Positions 7,765 through 16,689 of a DNA stretch of 64,000 nucleotides are shown here, in pieces (the first letter of the stretch is position 1; each line of letters opens with the position of its first letter). Source of the DNA: [Clostridium] aerotolerans DSM 5434 (GTDB lineage Bacteria; Bacillota; Clostridia; Lachnospirales; Lachnospiraceae); contig NZ_JHWJ01000004.1 in assembly GCF_000687555.1 (NCBI RefSeq), positions 124,001 through 188,000 on the forward strand. Reading direction: 5' to 3'. The translations under genes were made by a program, and so were the position numbers. A model generated the notes under the pieces. The model saw only the letters and a program-made list of their open reading frames with translations. It did not search any database and was not told where the DNA came from.

Positions 7765-10177
7765 AAATTTCTTAGATACCATGACACTGGAAGAAAAGGC
7801 GGCCATCCTAAGCGGAAAAAACGTATGGGAGACCCGTAACATTGACCGCCTGTCCATCCCTTCCATCTTCCTGGCTGACGGACCCCACGGGGTCCGGAGG
7901 CAGGCAAGTGAGGGAGACCATTTAGGACTGAATCCCTCCCTGCCTGCCACCTGTTTTCCAACGGCAGCCGCTGTTGCAAACAGCTGGGATGAGGCCCTTT
8001 GTGAGGAGATCGGCAATGCCCTTGGAGAGGAAGCAAACTCCCAGGGGGTGAATGTTCTCTTAGGACCGGGACTTAATATTAAGAGAAATCCCCTCTGCGG
8101 AAGAAACTTTGAGTATTTCTCCGAAGACCCTTATCATGGGGGAAAGCTGGCAGCCTCCTACGTCAGAGGAATCCAGAACCAGGGAGTATACGCCTGTCCC
8201 AAGCATTTTGCAGTCAATAATCAGGAGCTTCGGCGAATGGCGATGAATGCCGTAGTGGATGAGCGGACCTTAAGGGAAATCTACCTGGAAGGCTTTGAAA
8301 TTGCAGTAAAGGAAGGCAAGGCAAAGGCCATTATGACCAGCTACAATGAGGTAAATGGAACCTATGCCAATGAAAATAAGCATCTGTTAAAGGATATCTT
8401 AAGAGATGACTGGGGCTTTGATGGTCTTGTGGTCACGGATTGGGGCGGCTCTAACGACCATGTAAAAGGAGTGGCGGCTGGTTCCCATTTAGAAATGCCG
8501 TCTCCAGGGCTTGATTCGGCAAGAGGGCTTCTAAAAGCCATAGATGAGGGCAGTCTGACCATGGAAGAGCTGGATTCTTGCGTCGATAGTGTTCTAAGCG
8601 CTGTGTTTGATCTGACAAGGAAAAGCAGCGAACGGAAAGCCACCTTTGATCAGAAGGAGCATCACAGACTGGCGGAGAGGGCGGCAGAAGAAAGCATCGT
8701 ACTCCTTAAGAACCAGGAGTCCCTACTGCCCCTGCCATCAGGCTGTAAGGTGGCCCTGATTGGTGACTTTGCAGTGAAACCCAGGTATCAGGGAGCGGGT
8801 TCCTCTCTGGTAAATCCAATGGGACTGGAAACTATGGAAGGCGTTATCTCTAAGTATCCCTTACAGGTAGTGGGAGTGGCAAAAGGCTATGAAAGAAGCG
8901 GAAAGGAAAACAGCTCCCTGGAGTCCCAGGCAGTTGAGCTGGCAAAGCATGCGGACGTAGTTCTTTACTGCTTTGGACTCGATGAATTAAGCGAGACAGA
9001 AGGAATGGACCGAAGCCACATGAGAATCCCGGAAAACCAGATAAGGCTTCTTATGTCCCTGGAAGAGGTGAATCCATCCATTGTTGGTATTATCAGTGCA
9101 GGCTCCGCTATAGAGATGCCCTGGGAAGAGCATTGTAAGTCCATACTTCACGGCTATTTAAGCGGTGAAGCAGGTCCAGGGGCCATGCTTAATATCATCA
9201 CAGGGGCAGTCAACCCATCGGGACACTTAAATGAGACCTATCCCTTATCCTATGTGGATACTCCTTCTTTCCGGTATTTTCCGGGAAAAGGGCGTAACAG
9301 TGAATACCGGGAAGCCCTGTACGTAGGGTACCGTTATTACCAGACGGCAGGCGTTTCCGTCCGATATCCCTTTGGATATGGTCTTTCCTATACCACCTTT
9401 GAGTATTCAGAGCTGACGGTCACAAAGGAAGGTGTCAGCTTTATTCTGACCAATACGGGAAACGTCGACGGAAAAGAAGTGGCCCAGCTTTATGTGGGCG
9501 GTCCGAGGGAAACCATCTTCCGTCCGGAAAAAGAGTTAAAGGGCTTTGCAAAGATATTTTTAAAGGCAGGAGAAAGCAAAAAGATATCCATCTCCTTTGA
9601 TGATAAGACCTTCCGCTATTATAATACAGCAACCGGACAGTTTGAAGTGGAGGCCGGTAACTATAACCTGTATATTGGGGGGAATGCAGATGACGTGCGG
9701 TTAAGTGGGACGATAGAGGTCGTGGGGACGACAGAAACTCTTCCCTATGACCCGGAAAAAATGAAATCCTATTACACAGCAGCCGTAAGAGACGTAAAAA
9801 CGGAAGAATTTGAAGCCCTGTTAGGCCATACCGTACCAAGGGAAATCAGGTCAGAAGCTCTGAGCCTCAATGACGCTCTCTGCCAGATGCATGGGGCAAA
9901 AAGCCCTTTGGCAAGACTGGTTTATCGCATTCTGACAGGCTTAAAGAACAGAAGTGAAGCAAAGGGAAAGCCAAATCTAAACCTTATATTTATTTACAAT
10001 ATCCCATTTCGCGGCATAGCAAAAATGACGAACGGTGCAGTCAGTATGGAAATGGCAGAAGGAATGGTCTTGGCGGCAAATGGTCATTTCCTTAAAGGAA
10101 TCAAAAAGATCATCGGCGGATATTTTGCCAATGCAAAGGCGAACAAATTATATGAAAAGAAATTATCAGGAAAATAG
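7754..10177 (+). CDS. GH3 beta-glucosidase-like glycosidase, canonical domain order
   Basis: 807 residues without a signal peptide, so cytoplasmic. The order is the usual one: catalytic barrel (FLADGPHGVRRQ, GRNFEYFSEDP, KHFAVNNQE) with nucleophile Asp229 in LVVTDWGGSND; then the C-terminal alpha/beta domain (EESIVLLKNQESLLPL) with probable acid/base Glu416 in SETEGMDRS; then an Fn3-like domain after FGYGLSYTTF. A roughly 100-residue C-terminal extension follows, seen in related clostridial enzymes. It likely cleaves oligosaccharides imported into the cell and works with the surface GH3 encoded just upstream, whose coding end it overlaps. Confidence 0.9.
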   Translation: MKHKNFLDTMTLEEKAAILSGKNVWETRNIDRLSIPSIFLADGPHGVRRQASEGDHLGLNPSLPATCFPTAAAVANSWDEALCEEIGNALGEEANSQGVNVLLGPGLNIKRNPLCGRNFEYFSEDPYHGGKLAASYVRGIQNQGVYACPKHFAVNNQELRRMAMNAVVDERTLREIYLEGFEIAVKEGKAKAIMTSYNEVNGTYANENKHLLKDILRDDWGFDGLVVTDWGGSNDHVKGVAAGSHLEMPSPGLDSARGLLKAIDEGSLTMEELDSCVDSVLSAVFDLTRKSSERKATFDQKEHHRLAERAAEESIVLLKNQESLLPLPSGCKVALIGDFAVKPRYQGAGSSLVNPMGLETMEGVISKYPLQVVGVAKGYERSGKENSSLESQAVELAKHADVVLYCFGLDELSETEGMDRSHMRIPENQIRLLMSLEEVNPSIVGIISAGSAIEMPWEEHCKSILHGYLSGEAGPGAMLNIITGAVNPSGHLNETYPLSYVDTPSFRYFPGKGRNSEYREALYVGYRYYQTAGVSVRYPFGYGLSYTTFEYSELTVTKEGVSFILTNTGNVDGKEVAQLYVGGPRETIFRPEKELKGFAKIFLKAGESKKISISFDDKTFRYYNTATGQFEVEAGNYNLYIGGNADDVRLSGTIEVVGTTETLPYDPEKMKSYYTAAVRDVKTEEFEALLGHTVPREIRSEALSLNDALCQMHGAKSPLARLVYRILTGLKNRSEAKGKPNLNLIFIYNIPFRGIAKMTNGAVSMEMAEGMVLAANGHFLKGIKKIIGGYFANAKANKLYEKKLSGK

Positions 10178-10188
10178 GGGGTGATACC

Positions 10189-10779
10189 ATGCTGACCAGC
10201 ATAAAAACAGGTTGGAAGTCATTTGTTAAAAAGCACCCCACAGTCGCCCAGTTCTTAATCTTTTTTCTGGTATCCAACGGCGTGACCGTGCTTCAGATGA
10301 TATTAATGCCAGCGTTTAAGAGCATGTTTGGATTGACTCCTCTGGTGAATACGGATTTTCAGGTTTGGCATCTGGGAGCAAATCCCGATGGAACTCCTTA
10401 TTATATCTTTAACTATGGAGCCGGGGAGCTGTCAAAAGGCGGAGGAGGCGGTCTGGCCTACTTTCTGGCGGTGGAAATAACCATGGCAATCGCTCAGGTG
10501 ATTAACTTCTTCCTCCAGCGAAATGTAACCTTTAAGGCAAATAACAGTGCGTTAAAGGCTGCTATGTGGTATGTGATTGCATATGTAATCATAACCATAG
10601 GTGCGGCGGCACTTCAAGGAGTTTATAAGGCTCCTATCTATCATTTCTTTATAAATGGTATGGGAATGGGAGCAGGGGGAGAGGCAGTTGCAGATGTAAT
10701 TACCATGCTGATTAATTCAGCCATTTCATTCTGGGTGTTCTTCCCAATCTTTAAAATTATATTTAAAAATGAAGCTTAA
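10189..10779 (+). CDS. GtrA-like polytopic membrane protein
   Basis: 196 residues with about four hydrophobic segments (roughly 20-40, 90-110, 120-142, 165-190) and a glycine run (SKGGGGGLAYF). The arrangement and the FFLQRNVTFK signature between segments resemble the GtrA family, small membrane proteins linked to polysaccharide or glycolipid modification. It starts 11 bases after the GH3 gene with a GGGGGTGA ribosome-binding site and is the last gene before a strong terminator. Its role beside two GH3 enzymes is unknown. Confidence 0.65.
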   Translation: MLTSIKTGWKSFVKKHPTVAQFLIFFLVSNGVTVLQMILMPAFKSMFGLTPLVNTDFQVWHLGANPDGTPYYIFNYGAGELSKGGGGGLAYFLAVEITMAIAQVINFFLQRNVTFKANNSALKAAMWYVIAYVIITIGAAALQGVYKAPIYHFFINGMGMGAGGEAVADVITMLINSAISFWVFFPIFKIIFKNEA

Positions 10780-10802
10780 CGCTTATCGAAAGCAGAGAAA
10801 TT

Positions 10803-10867
10803 AAAAACACGCCTTAAATCGGAAATAATATAATTAAAATTATATTTCCGTTTTAAGGCGTGTTTTT
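10803..10867. terminator. Long bidirectional terminator between convergent genes
   Basis: A perfect 16-bp outer stem AAAAACACGCCTTAAA / TTTAAGGCGTGTTTTT continues as an AT-rich inner stem with a 3-base bulge. T runs on both strands fit termination of the GH3/GtrA operon from the left and the minus-strand kinase gene from the right. Confidence 0.88.
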
Positions 10868-10932
10868 GTTTATATCTTATATTATGATACTGTAAGCTGG
10901 TATGACACATACACAAAAATACAATCTATGGC

Positions 10933-12255
10933 TTATGTTACCTCTTCCGGGATGGGTATGAGTATCTTTAAAACAAACCATTGATCCCTTGAGGCAACTG
11001 TCATGGACCCGCCGTATTTATTCGCGGCGGCCTGAATGCTTTTTAACCCATAGCCATGAAATTTACTGTTATTCTTTGTGGTAGAAGGCAGACCACGGTC
11101 AGCCATAATGAGAGGACCATCGGAATAATTCTCACACTGAATGAGTAAAAATCCATTTTTCTTACCAACCGTAAGAGTGATCACACGCTTTTCCGGGTCA
11201 TCGTATTGGGAAACGCATTCAATGGCATTATCAAGCGCATTTCCGAAAATGGAGCAAATATCCTTTACATGGAGAAAGGAGACCGGCTTTCCATCTGCCA
11301 TACAGGTAAAGGAAATGTTATTCTGGCTGCAATACGTGCTTTTCGTAGTAAGAACTACATTAAGTACCTGATTTCCAGTGTTTAATAGAGACTCCTGCGT
11401 GAGGATCGCCTGTTCCATCTCCTTTAAATACTGCTCCTTTTTTAAGGGGTCAGACTCTGCCCGAATGGCAATCATGTAATGCTTTAAGTCGTGAAATTCT
11501 CTTCGTAAGAGCTCCATATTATCAAGAGCCATACGGTACTGATCGTACTGCCTTTGTAAAACCACGTTCATGGCATGATTTTCACTTCGGACCTGAAGCT
11601 CTTTTCTCCTGTTTTGCTGGGCATAGAGCATAATTACACCTCCAAAGTCAACCAGGGTCCGGACGTAGAGCAGAGAACTGGCTGCACTGGAAAATGGAGT
11701 ATTTGGCATGACAAAGCTGATGTTGCTTATTAAAAAAGCGCCAAGTCCCATGGAAGCAGTGCCAAGAAGTTCCTTTCTCTCCACCTCCATACCTTCCTCT
11801 TTTGGAATGTGCTCCCGTTCCAGAAAGTAATATCCCGTATAAATAAAAAGGTAGGTGACCGCCATGACGCCAAGGGAAATGGTTTTACTTTCCCTTTGAA
11901 ACATAATGGCCCACCACACATATAACTGCCACTGCAGGGATGCTGCGAACTCAGCCAGAACAAAGGCCCGGATACACAGGAACAAGGCATCATAAGAAGA
12001 TACCTGGCAGGATAAGTAGATGGTAAGATAAATCATCAGGATAGCAGTCATCATTCCCGGAAACCACAAAAATAAGGGAAGCATACCGGCAATGTGGTGA
12101 AATGTCAGGAATATCCCCAGCATGCCAGTCATAAAAGCAGCCAGCTTTACCCCCTTAAATTTCTTTTTCAGCATAAGAACATAGAGAAAGCAGGCCATCC
12201 ATTCTGCAAGGGCAGTATAGGGGCGGGGAGTGTTCATCAGATCAACAGCGTTCAT
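10933..12255 (-). CDS. GHKL-domain sensor kinase (AgrC/CitA-like)
   Basis: 440 residues. The first ~210 are hydrophobic, with about six to seven predicted membrane segments. A coiled linker follows, then the DHp-like segment RREFHDLKHYM (His acceptor) and a GHKL ATPase domain with N box FGNALDNAIE and glycine box HGYGLKSIQ. This is the architecture of peptide-sensing AgrC/BlpH-type kinases. It is translated 1 base after its LytTR regulator from a GGGAGG site. No AgrB/AgrD or other peptide gene is visible nearby, so the ligand is unknown. Confidence 0.85.
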   Translation of the reverse strand: MNAVDLMNTPRPYTALAEWMACFLYVLMLKKKFKGVKLAAFMTGMLGIFLTFHHIAGMLPLFLWFPGMMTAILMIYLTIYLSCQVSSYDALFLCIRAFVLAEFAASLQWQLYVWWAIMFQRESKTISLGVMAVTYLFIYTGYYFLEREHIPKEEGMEVERKELLGTASMGLGAFLISNISFVMPNTPFSSAASSLLYVRTLVDFGGVIMLYAQQNRRKELQVRSENHAMNVVLQRQYDQYRMALDNMELLRREFHDLKHYMIAIRAESDPLKKEQYLKEMEQAILTQESLLNTGNQVLNVVLTTKSTYCSQNNISFTCMADGKPVSFLHVKDICSIFGNALDNAIECVSQYDDPEKRVITLTVGKKNGFLLIQCENYSDGPLIMADRGLPSTTKNNSKFHGYGLKSIQAAANKYGGSMTVASRDQWFVLKILIPIPEEVT

Positions 12256-12256
12256 A

Positions 12257-12964
12257 TTAACCTCCCAGATATTCCGTCAGACAATCCATAAACTGCTTTT
12301 TCCTGGTACGGCTTAATGGCACCTTCTGGTCAGATGATAGCAGGACATGGTTGTTAAGTATCCCTGTTACATGGCTTAAGTTCACAAGATAAGCATGGTG
12401 GCATTTGGAAAATCCATAGGACATTAATGTTTCTTCCATCCGCTTCATGGGACCAGGAACCAAGTAATTCCCTTTATCCGTATGGATCAGAAGCTGATGG
12501 AGCTGGCTTTCCATATAAGAGACCGAATCCAGGCTGATTCGCATGGTGCCGCCGTCCACCACAACATTGATGTAATGAGTTTCCTTTTTCTTTTTTGTTC
12601 GTTCCACGGCCTTTTTAAGAAGCTTTGAAAAGGAAAGGTAAGGAACCGGCTTTAACACATACCCAAGGGCATCCACAAGGTAACCTTCCAGGGCGAACTG
12701 AGTGGAAGAGGTAATAAAAATAAAAATGACATCCTCATCAAATTCCCGTATCTTCTGAGCTGTTTTCATACCATTTAAGTGCTTCATCTGAATATCAAGC
12801 AAAATGATATCATAGCTTGCCGTATAATCCGTTATAATATCCAGACCATCGGAAAATACCTGTATCTGAAAATGCTCCCCGTTCTCTGTTTCGTACCGGT
12901 CAAGATAGCTTTTAAGTGTTTCTGCGTACTGGGCTTCGTCTTCTACAATTGCAAGTTTCATCAT
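12257..12964 (-). CDS. LytTR-family response regulator (AgrA-like)
   Basis: 235 residues. Receiver domain with acidic residues E8-D9-E10 and phospho-acceptor Asp57 (ILLDIQMK), then a LytTR DNA-binding domain (about 130-235: YINVVVDGGTMRISLDS, FSKCHHAYLVNLSHV, PLSRTRKKQF). First gene of a two-gene operon with the downstream GHKL kinase. LytTR regulators bind direct repeats near target promoters; no obvious target was located in the window. Confidence 0.88.
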   Translation of the reverse strand: MMKLAIVEDEAQYAETLKSYLDRYETENGEHFQIQVFSDGLDIITDYTASYDIILLDIQMKHLNGMKTAQKIREFDEDVIFIFITSSTQFALEGYLVDALGYVLKPVPYLSFSKLLKKAVERTKKKKETHYINVVVDGGTMRISLDSVSYMESQLHQLLIHTDKGNYLVPGPMKRMEETLMSYGFSKCHHAYLVNLSHVTGILNNHVLLSSDQKVPLSRTRKKQFMDCLTEYLGG

Positions 12965-13003
12965 AGATAATCCTCAATGGGTTCATAAAATTTTTCTTCC
13001 TTT

Positions 13004-13032
13004 AGTATACCATGAGACAGGGGAAAAACCAA
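13004..13032 (-). promoter_or_regulatory. Promoter of the LytTR/GHKL operon
   Basis: On the minus strand, TTGGTT (-35, weak) and TATACT (-10) are separated by 17 bases. A TGG just before the -10 makes it an extended -10 element. It lies about 40 bases upstream of the regulator's start. Confidence 0.5.
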
Positions 13033-13039
13033 GGCACGA

Positions 13040-13073
13040 AAAAACCGGCCGGGAAGGTTCCCAGCCGGTTTTT
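13040..13073 (-). terminator. Intrinsic terminator of the rubrerythrin operon
   Basis: A 16-bp stem with one mismatch, AAAAACCGGC... / ...GCCGGTTTTT, and a 2-base loop, followed on the minus strand by a T run. It starts 4 bases after the rubrerythrin stop codon. Confidence 0.82.
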
Positions 13074-13077
13074 CCTA

Positions 13078-13614
13078 TTAATAATTTTCCACTTTTCGTT
13101 CGAAATAAGCTTTCGGGTGTGCACAGGTCGGACAAATTTCCGGGGCATCAGGTCCTTCGTGGATATAACCGCAGTTGCGGCACTTCCAGCCAAGAGGTGC
13201 ATCTCCCTTAAAGGTCTTGTCATTCTTTAAGCTGTCAAGAAGCTTTAAGTAGCGTTTTTCATGGGCAGCTTCCACTTTTCCCACAAATTCGAATTTGAAT
13301 GCCAGCTCTTCAAATCCTTCCTCTCTGGCTTCTTTTGCCATACGCTTATACATATCGGTCCACTCGTAGTTTTCCCCTTCGGCAGCCGCCGCAAGGTTCT
13401 CTTCCATAGTACCGATTCCGTGAAGTTCCTTAAACCACATCTTAGCATGTTCCTTTTCCTGGTCAGCAGTTTCCAGATATAAGGCAGCCATTTGCTCATA
13501 TCCGGCTTTTTTTGCTGCGGAAGCGAAAAAGGTGTACTTGTTTCTTGCCATGGATTCCCCGGCAAATGCATCTTTTAAATTCTGTTCTGTTTTAGTACCC
13601 GCATATTTTGACAT
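13078..13614 (-). CDS. rbr: Rubrerythrin
   Basis: 178 residues in classical order. The N-terminal ferritin-like di-iron domain has the repeated Glu/His pattern ([35 protein letters not shown]). The C-terminal rubredoxin-like domain carries two CxxC pairs ([12 protein letters not shown] and [10 protein letters not shown]). Rubrerythrin reduces hydrogen peroxide to water with electrons from NADH through rubredoxin-type carriers. It lies 85 bases after the reverse rubrerythrin gene, with no separate promoter evident, and is probably co-transcribed from that PerR-type promoter. SD AGGAGGG precedes the ATG. Confidence 0.95.
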   Translation of the reverse strand: MSKYAGTKTEQNLKDAFAGESMARNKYTFFASAAKKAGYEQMAALYLETADQEKEHAKMWFKELHGIGTMEENLAAAAEGENYEWTDMYKRMAKEAREEGFEELAFKFEFVGKVEAAHEKRYLKLLDSLKNDKTFKGDAPLGWKCRNCGYIHEGPDAPEICPTCAHPKAYFERKVENY

Positions 13615-13699
13615 AAGTTAACCCTCCTGATTTTATACCTATTGGCTGATTTCGTATGTAAAATGGGAGAGCGGTAAGAAGCGCCGCCCCCTAAAAATA

Positions 13700-14242
13700 T
13701 TAACCGAAGTATCTCTCTAATAAGCCCTTGAATGCCTTACCGTGGCGAGCCTCGTCCTTAGCCATCTCATGAACAGTATCATGGATTGCATCAAGATTAA
13801 GTTCTTTTGCACGTTTTGCAAGATCAAACTTACCAGCAGTTGCACCGTTCTCAGCAGCAACTCTTAATTCAAGGTTCTTCTTTGTACTGGAGGTAACGAC
13901 CTCACCCAGTAACTCTGCGAATTTAGAAGCATGCTCAGCCTCTTCAAAAGCTGCCTTCTCATAATATAAGCCGATTTCCGGATAACCCTCTCTGTGAGCT
14001 GCTCTTGACATAGCAAGATACATACCAACCTCAGAGCACTCGCCCTCAAAGTTAGCTCTTAAATCCATCATGATATCTTCTGGAGAACCCTGAGCAACAC
14101 CGATTTCATGCTCGCAAGCCCAGGACATCTCAGCATCCTGTAATTTGAACTTCTCAGAACCAGCCTTACAGATTGGACAGAATTCCGGAGCTGCCTCTCC
14201 TTCGTGAACGTAACCGCATACAGTACAAACCCATTTCTTCAT
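13700..14242 (-). CDS. Reverse rubrerythrin (rubredoxin domain N-terminal)
   Basis: 180 residues with the domain order swapped relative to ordinary rubrerythrin. The rubredoxin-like module comes first ([23 protein letters not shown]) and the ferritin-like di-iron domain second ([38 protein letters not shown]). Clostridial reverse rubrerythrins are highly induced by oxygen and reduce peroxide and oxygen with NADH-derived electrons. The gene has a consensus promoter with a perfect 7-1-7 PerR-type palindrome just downstream of its -10. It probably forms an operon with rbr. Confidence 0.92.
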   Translation of the reverse strand: MKKWVCTVCGYVHEGEAAPEFCPICKAGSEKFKLQDAEMSWACEHEIGVAQGSPEDIMMDLRANFEGECSEVGMYLAMSRAAHREGYPEIGLYYEKAAFEEAEHASKFAELLGEVVTSSTKKNLELRVAAENGATAGKFDLAKRAKELNLDAIHDTVHEMAKDEARHGKAFKGLLERYFG

Positions 14243-14298
14243 GATCTCATGTCTCCTTTATTTTAATTTTTAATTTATCTTTTTGTCGCAACCAATAA

Positions 14299-14347
14299 CA
14301 GTAATGATTACTGATATTAATTTAGCACAGCTTTTCTCTGATGTCAA
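14299..14347 (-). promoter_or_regulatory. Reverse-rubrerythrin promoter with PerR-type operator
   Basis: Minus strand: TTGACA (14342-14347), 17-base spacer, TAAATT (14319-14324). Five bases downstream is the perfect 7-1-7 palindrome CAGTAATGATTACTG (14299-14313), covering the expected transcription start. The core AGTAAT-N-RTTACT is shared with the palindrome in front of perR. The geometry fits repression by PerR. Binding by PerR itself is inferred. Confidence 0.8.
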
Positions 14348-14367
14348 GTCTTATTAAGAATTATTTC

Positions 14368-14754
14368 TCAATTCTTCAAACAATGATTGCAGGTTCCATA
14401 AAAGTAAATGGTATGGCTCTCGATCTGCCCATCCGCATGTTCCTGGGCAAGATGATTGATTTCTTCCATGGAGTCTAAACGCAGGTCCTTGACCTGCCCG
14501 CATGTTCTGCAAACAAAATGATAGTGGGGTGATGTGTCAGCATCAAAGTGGTCTGCCCCGTCTCCGCAAGTCAGCTTCTGTATCTCCCCAAGCTCAACAA
14601 GAAGATTTAAATTACGGTAAACCGTACCTAAGCTGATGTTTGGATATTCCTCTCGGATGGCGGTGTATAGAGCGTCGGCAGTGGGGTGGTCATGCCTTGC
14701 CATCAGACAAGCTTTAATGGATTCCCGTTGACGGCTATACTTTAATGTTTTCAT
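14368..14754 (-). CDS. perR: Peroxide-responsive Fur-family repressor PerR
   Basis: 128 residues. N-terminal winged helix (SRQRESIKACLM, SLGTVYRNLNLL) and C-terminal metal-binding dimer domain. Regulatory-site residues are visible in HFDADTSPHYHF and in QVKDL, where the Asp matches the PerR-type (rather than Fur-type Glu) ligand. Structural zinc cysteines are CRTC and CNHC. PerR-Fe/Mn represses peroxide-defence genes until its histidines are oxidised. The gene sits directly upstream of reverse rubrerythrin and rubrerythrin, and its own promoter carries a near-identical palindrome, implying autoregulation. Confidence 0.85.
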   Translation of the reverse strand: MKTLKYSRQRESIKACLMARHDHPTADALYTAIREEYPNISLGTVYRNLNLLVELGEIQKLTCGDGADHFDADTSPHYHFVCRTCGQVKDLRLDSMEEINHLAQEHADGQIESHTIYFYGTCNHCLKN

Positions 14755-14786
14755 GGCCGCTTCCTTCCTATAAATGATAATTATAT

Positions 14787-14834
14787 TAGTAATCGTTACT
14801 ATTTAATAATAGTAGATTCCCCACGCTTTGTCAA
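14787..14834 (-). promoter_or_regulatory. perR promoter with autoregulatory operator
   Basis: Minus strand: TTGACA (14829-14834), 17-base spacer, TATTAT (14806-14811). Four bases downstream is the palindrome TAGTAATCGTTACTA (14787-14801), 6 of 7 positions symmetric. The layout is the same as at the reverse-rubrerythrin promoter. Confidence 0.8.
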
Positions 14835-14852
14835 TGTATTGATAGAAAACTG

Positions 14853-15791
14853 TTATATGTTTTCTCTGGCAATTCTTATGAATTCTTTCGTCGCCTGAGA
14901 TAAGTATCGTCCCCTGTGGCATCCAAAGGCGAGAACCCCGTGACTGCGGTTATAATTTAAGGAGTAATAATTAAGTCCTGACTTTCTCACAGCCACATCT
15001 CCGTTGTCTGTACTGCCAGAAACGAACATTCTTGGATAAAAGGTGATTCCCATGCCTTTAGCCGCCAAAGCTAAGACGGTTTCGATGTTCTCTGTTTCAA
15101 GAAGAACGGTAGGAGCCAGCTGGGCATCCTCAAAAATCTCGTCCGCAATGGTTCTGACCCGGTTTCCCTTGTGAATGAGAAGATAAGGGCAGTCCTTTAA
15201 TAAAAGGATATCAGGATTTTCAGAAAGCTTCCGTTTGATCTCTTCCTGTTCTCCAGGAAAATACTGATCCAGAATCTGATCTGGAACCACCAAAAGAATC
15301 TCTTCCTCACAAATAGGAATGGATTCCACATTTTCTGCCTTAAAGGGCAGAAGGTCGATCATTAAATCAATCTCTCCATGAATGAGAGCCGTGCTCAGCT
15401 CCTGTGAATTTCCCTCCACCAGATTTAACTCAATGTTAGGAAACTTCTCCCGATAAGAAGGGAGAATGGCGGGAAGAAGAAAACGTCCTCTGGTATGGGA
15501 GACACCGATGGAAAGCTGTCCAGTAGTAAAATCTTTAATATCAGAAAGCTCCCGGTAAGTCTCATCCTTAAGATCCAAAAGCTGCTTGGCCCTTGTTTTT
15601 AAGGAACGCCCCGCATACGTTAAGGTCAGGGGCATGGTGCGGTTAAAAAGCTGAACTCCGAATTCCTTTTCCATATTGGAAATGTGATTGCTTAAGGACT
15701 GCTGAGAGATATAAAGTCTTTTTGCGGCCCTTGTAATATTTAATTCCTCTGCAACGGCTAGAAAGTATTCAAGATTCAGGAAGTTAATCAT
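14853..15791 (-). CDS. LysR-family transcriptional regulator
   Basis: 312 residues. N-terminal winged HTH (FLAVAEELNITRAAKRLYIS, QQSLSNHISNMEKEFG), then a LysR substrate-binding domain beginning near TGQLSIGVSHTRGRFLLPA. It overlaps the stop codon of the upstream PHP phosphatase gene by 4 bases (ATGA), so the two are translationally coupled. A TTCCATAG-N4-CTATAGAA inverted repeat in the divergent region before the PHP gene is a candidate binding site. Effector and targets unknown. Confidence 0.85.
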   Translation of the reverse strand: MINFLNLEYFLAVAEELNITRAAKRLYISQQSLSNHISNMEKEFGVQLFNRTMPLTLTYAGRSLKTRAKQLLDLKDETYRELSDIKDFTTGQLSIGVSHTRGRFLLPAILPSYREKFPNIELNLVEGNSQELSTALIHGEIDLMIDLLPFKAENVESIPICEEEILLVVPDQILDQYFPGEQEEIKRKLSENPDILLLKDCPYLLIHKGNRVRTIADEIFEDAQLAPTVLLETENIETVLALAAKGMGITFYPRMFVSGSTDNGDVAVRKSGLNYYSLNYNRSHGVLAFGCHRGRYLSQATKEFIRIARENI

Positions 15792-16513
15792 AGGTAAGCC
15801 TCCAGCTTGGGAATAAAGGGAAGAAGCTTATCAATAGAATCGTTAACGATCAGCTCTTTTGGAAAATTAACTTCCTCGATTAAGTCCCAGGCTCTTTTGT
15901 GATTTCCCACATCCGCCTCTACGTGGGCGTCGCTGTTGAGAATAATGTTTGTTTTATAATGTTTGCATCGTTCCAGTAACGTAACGTATTTTTCCCTGGC
16001 ATTTCCCCGGACGCTGTTTGGGTGAAGGGAGCTTGCATTGACTTCCAAAAGAGTATGGTTCTCAGCAGCAGCGGCCGCCAGGGTATCATAATCAACAGGA
16101 AAACGGCTGTCATCCGGATGTCCGATAATATGAATCAGCGGATTTTCCATGGCCCCAACGTAGGCACTGGTGTTCTGTGCCACGGTTCCGTTTTTATAAC
16201 ATGGCTCGTGAATGCTTGCAATCCCATAATCAAGTCTTTCCAAAAGTCCCCTTCTTAAATCCACTCTTCCTTTATAATCTATAATATTCAACTCTGCACC
16301 CATTAAAATGTTGATTCCATACAGCTTTCTGGGAATTACCTTGAAATTTATGAAATAAAACTCGTGGCATGTTCCAGGCATCTTAGGGGCATGGTCCGTG
16401 GAGCCAAAAAGGGCCAGGCCTTTTTCAGAAGCTGATTTTGCCATCTCATATAACGTGTTGTACGCATGTCCGCTGGCAATGGTATGGGTATGCAAATCCA
16501 TTATGTCGTTCAT
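15788..16513 (-). CDS. PHP-domain phosphatase (YcdX-like)
   Basis: 241 residues with the metal-binding pattern of PHP-fold phosphoesterases: DLHTHTIASGHA at the N-terminus, STDHAP, GAELNI, ASIHEP, IGHPDDSRFPVD, and C-terminal NSDAHVEADVGN. YcdX-type enzymes are trinuclear-metal phosphatases of uncertain substrate. It is the first gene of a two-gene operon with the LysR regulator and is divergent from the S1-domain gene. Confidence 0.82.
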   Translation of the reverse strand: MNDIMDLHTHTIASGHAYNTLYEMAKSASEKGLALFGSTDHAPKMPGTCHEFYFINFKVIPRKLYGINILMGAELNIIDYKGRVDLRRGLLERLDYGIASIHEPCYKNGTVAQNTSAYVGAMENPLIHIIGHPDDSRFPVDYDTLAAAAAENHTLLEVNASSLHPNSVRGNAREKYVTLLERCKHYKTNIILNSDAHVEADVGNHKRAWDLIEEVNFPKELIVNDSIDKLLPFIPKLEAYL

Positions 16514-16593
16514 GTTCTTGTCCTTTCTTTATCGGCACCCGGCATGAGACCGCCGGAAAAGTCATTGTCGATTACCTAAAATATATCACATAA

Positions 16594-16613
16594 TTCCATA
16601 GAAAACTATAGAA
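16594..16613. promoter_or_regulatory. Inverted repeat, candidate LysR operator
   Basis: TTCCATAG-AAAA-CTATAGAA is an 8-4-8 inverted repeat with one mismatch. It lies in the divergent region between the PHP/LysR operon and the S1-domain gene. Its location and size suit a LysR-type regulator. No experimental support. Confidence 0.4.
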
Positions 16614-16689
16614 ATATCGGGCTGGATGTGTTAAATATATAGTAAGATTTTACGCAAAAAATAAGGAATTATGAATGGAGGAAAACGAT

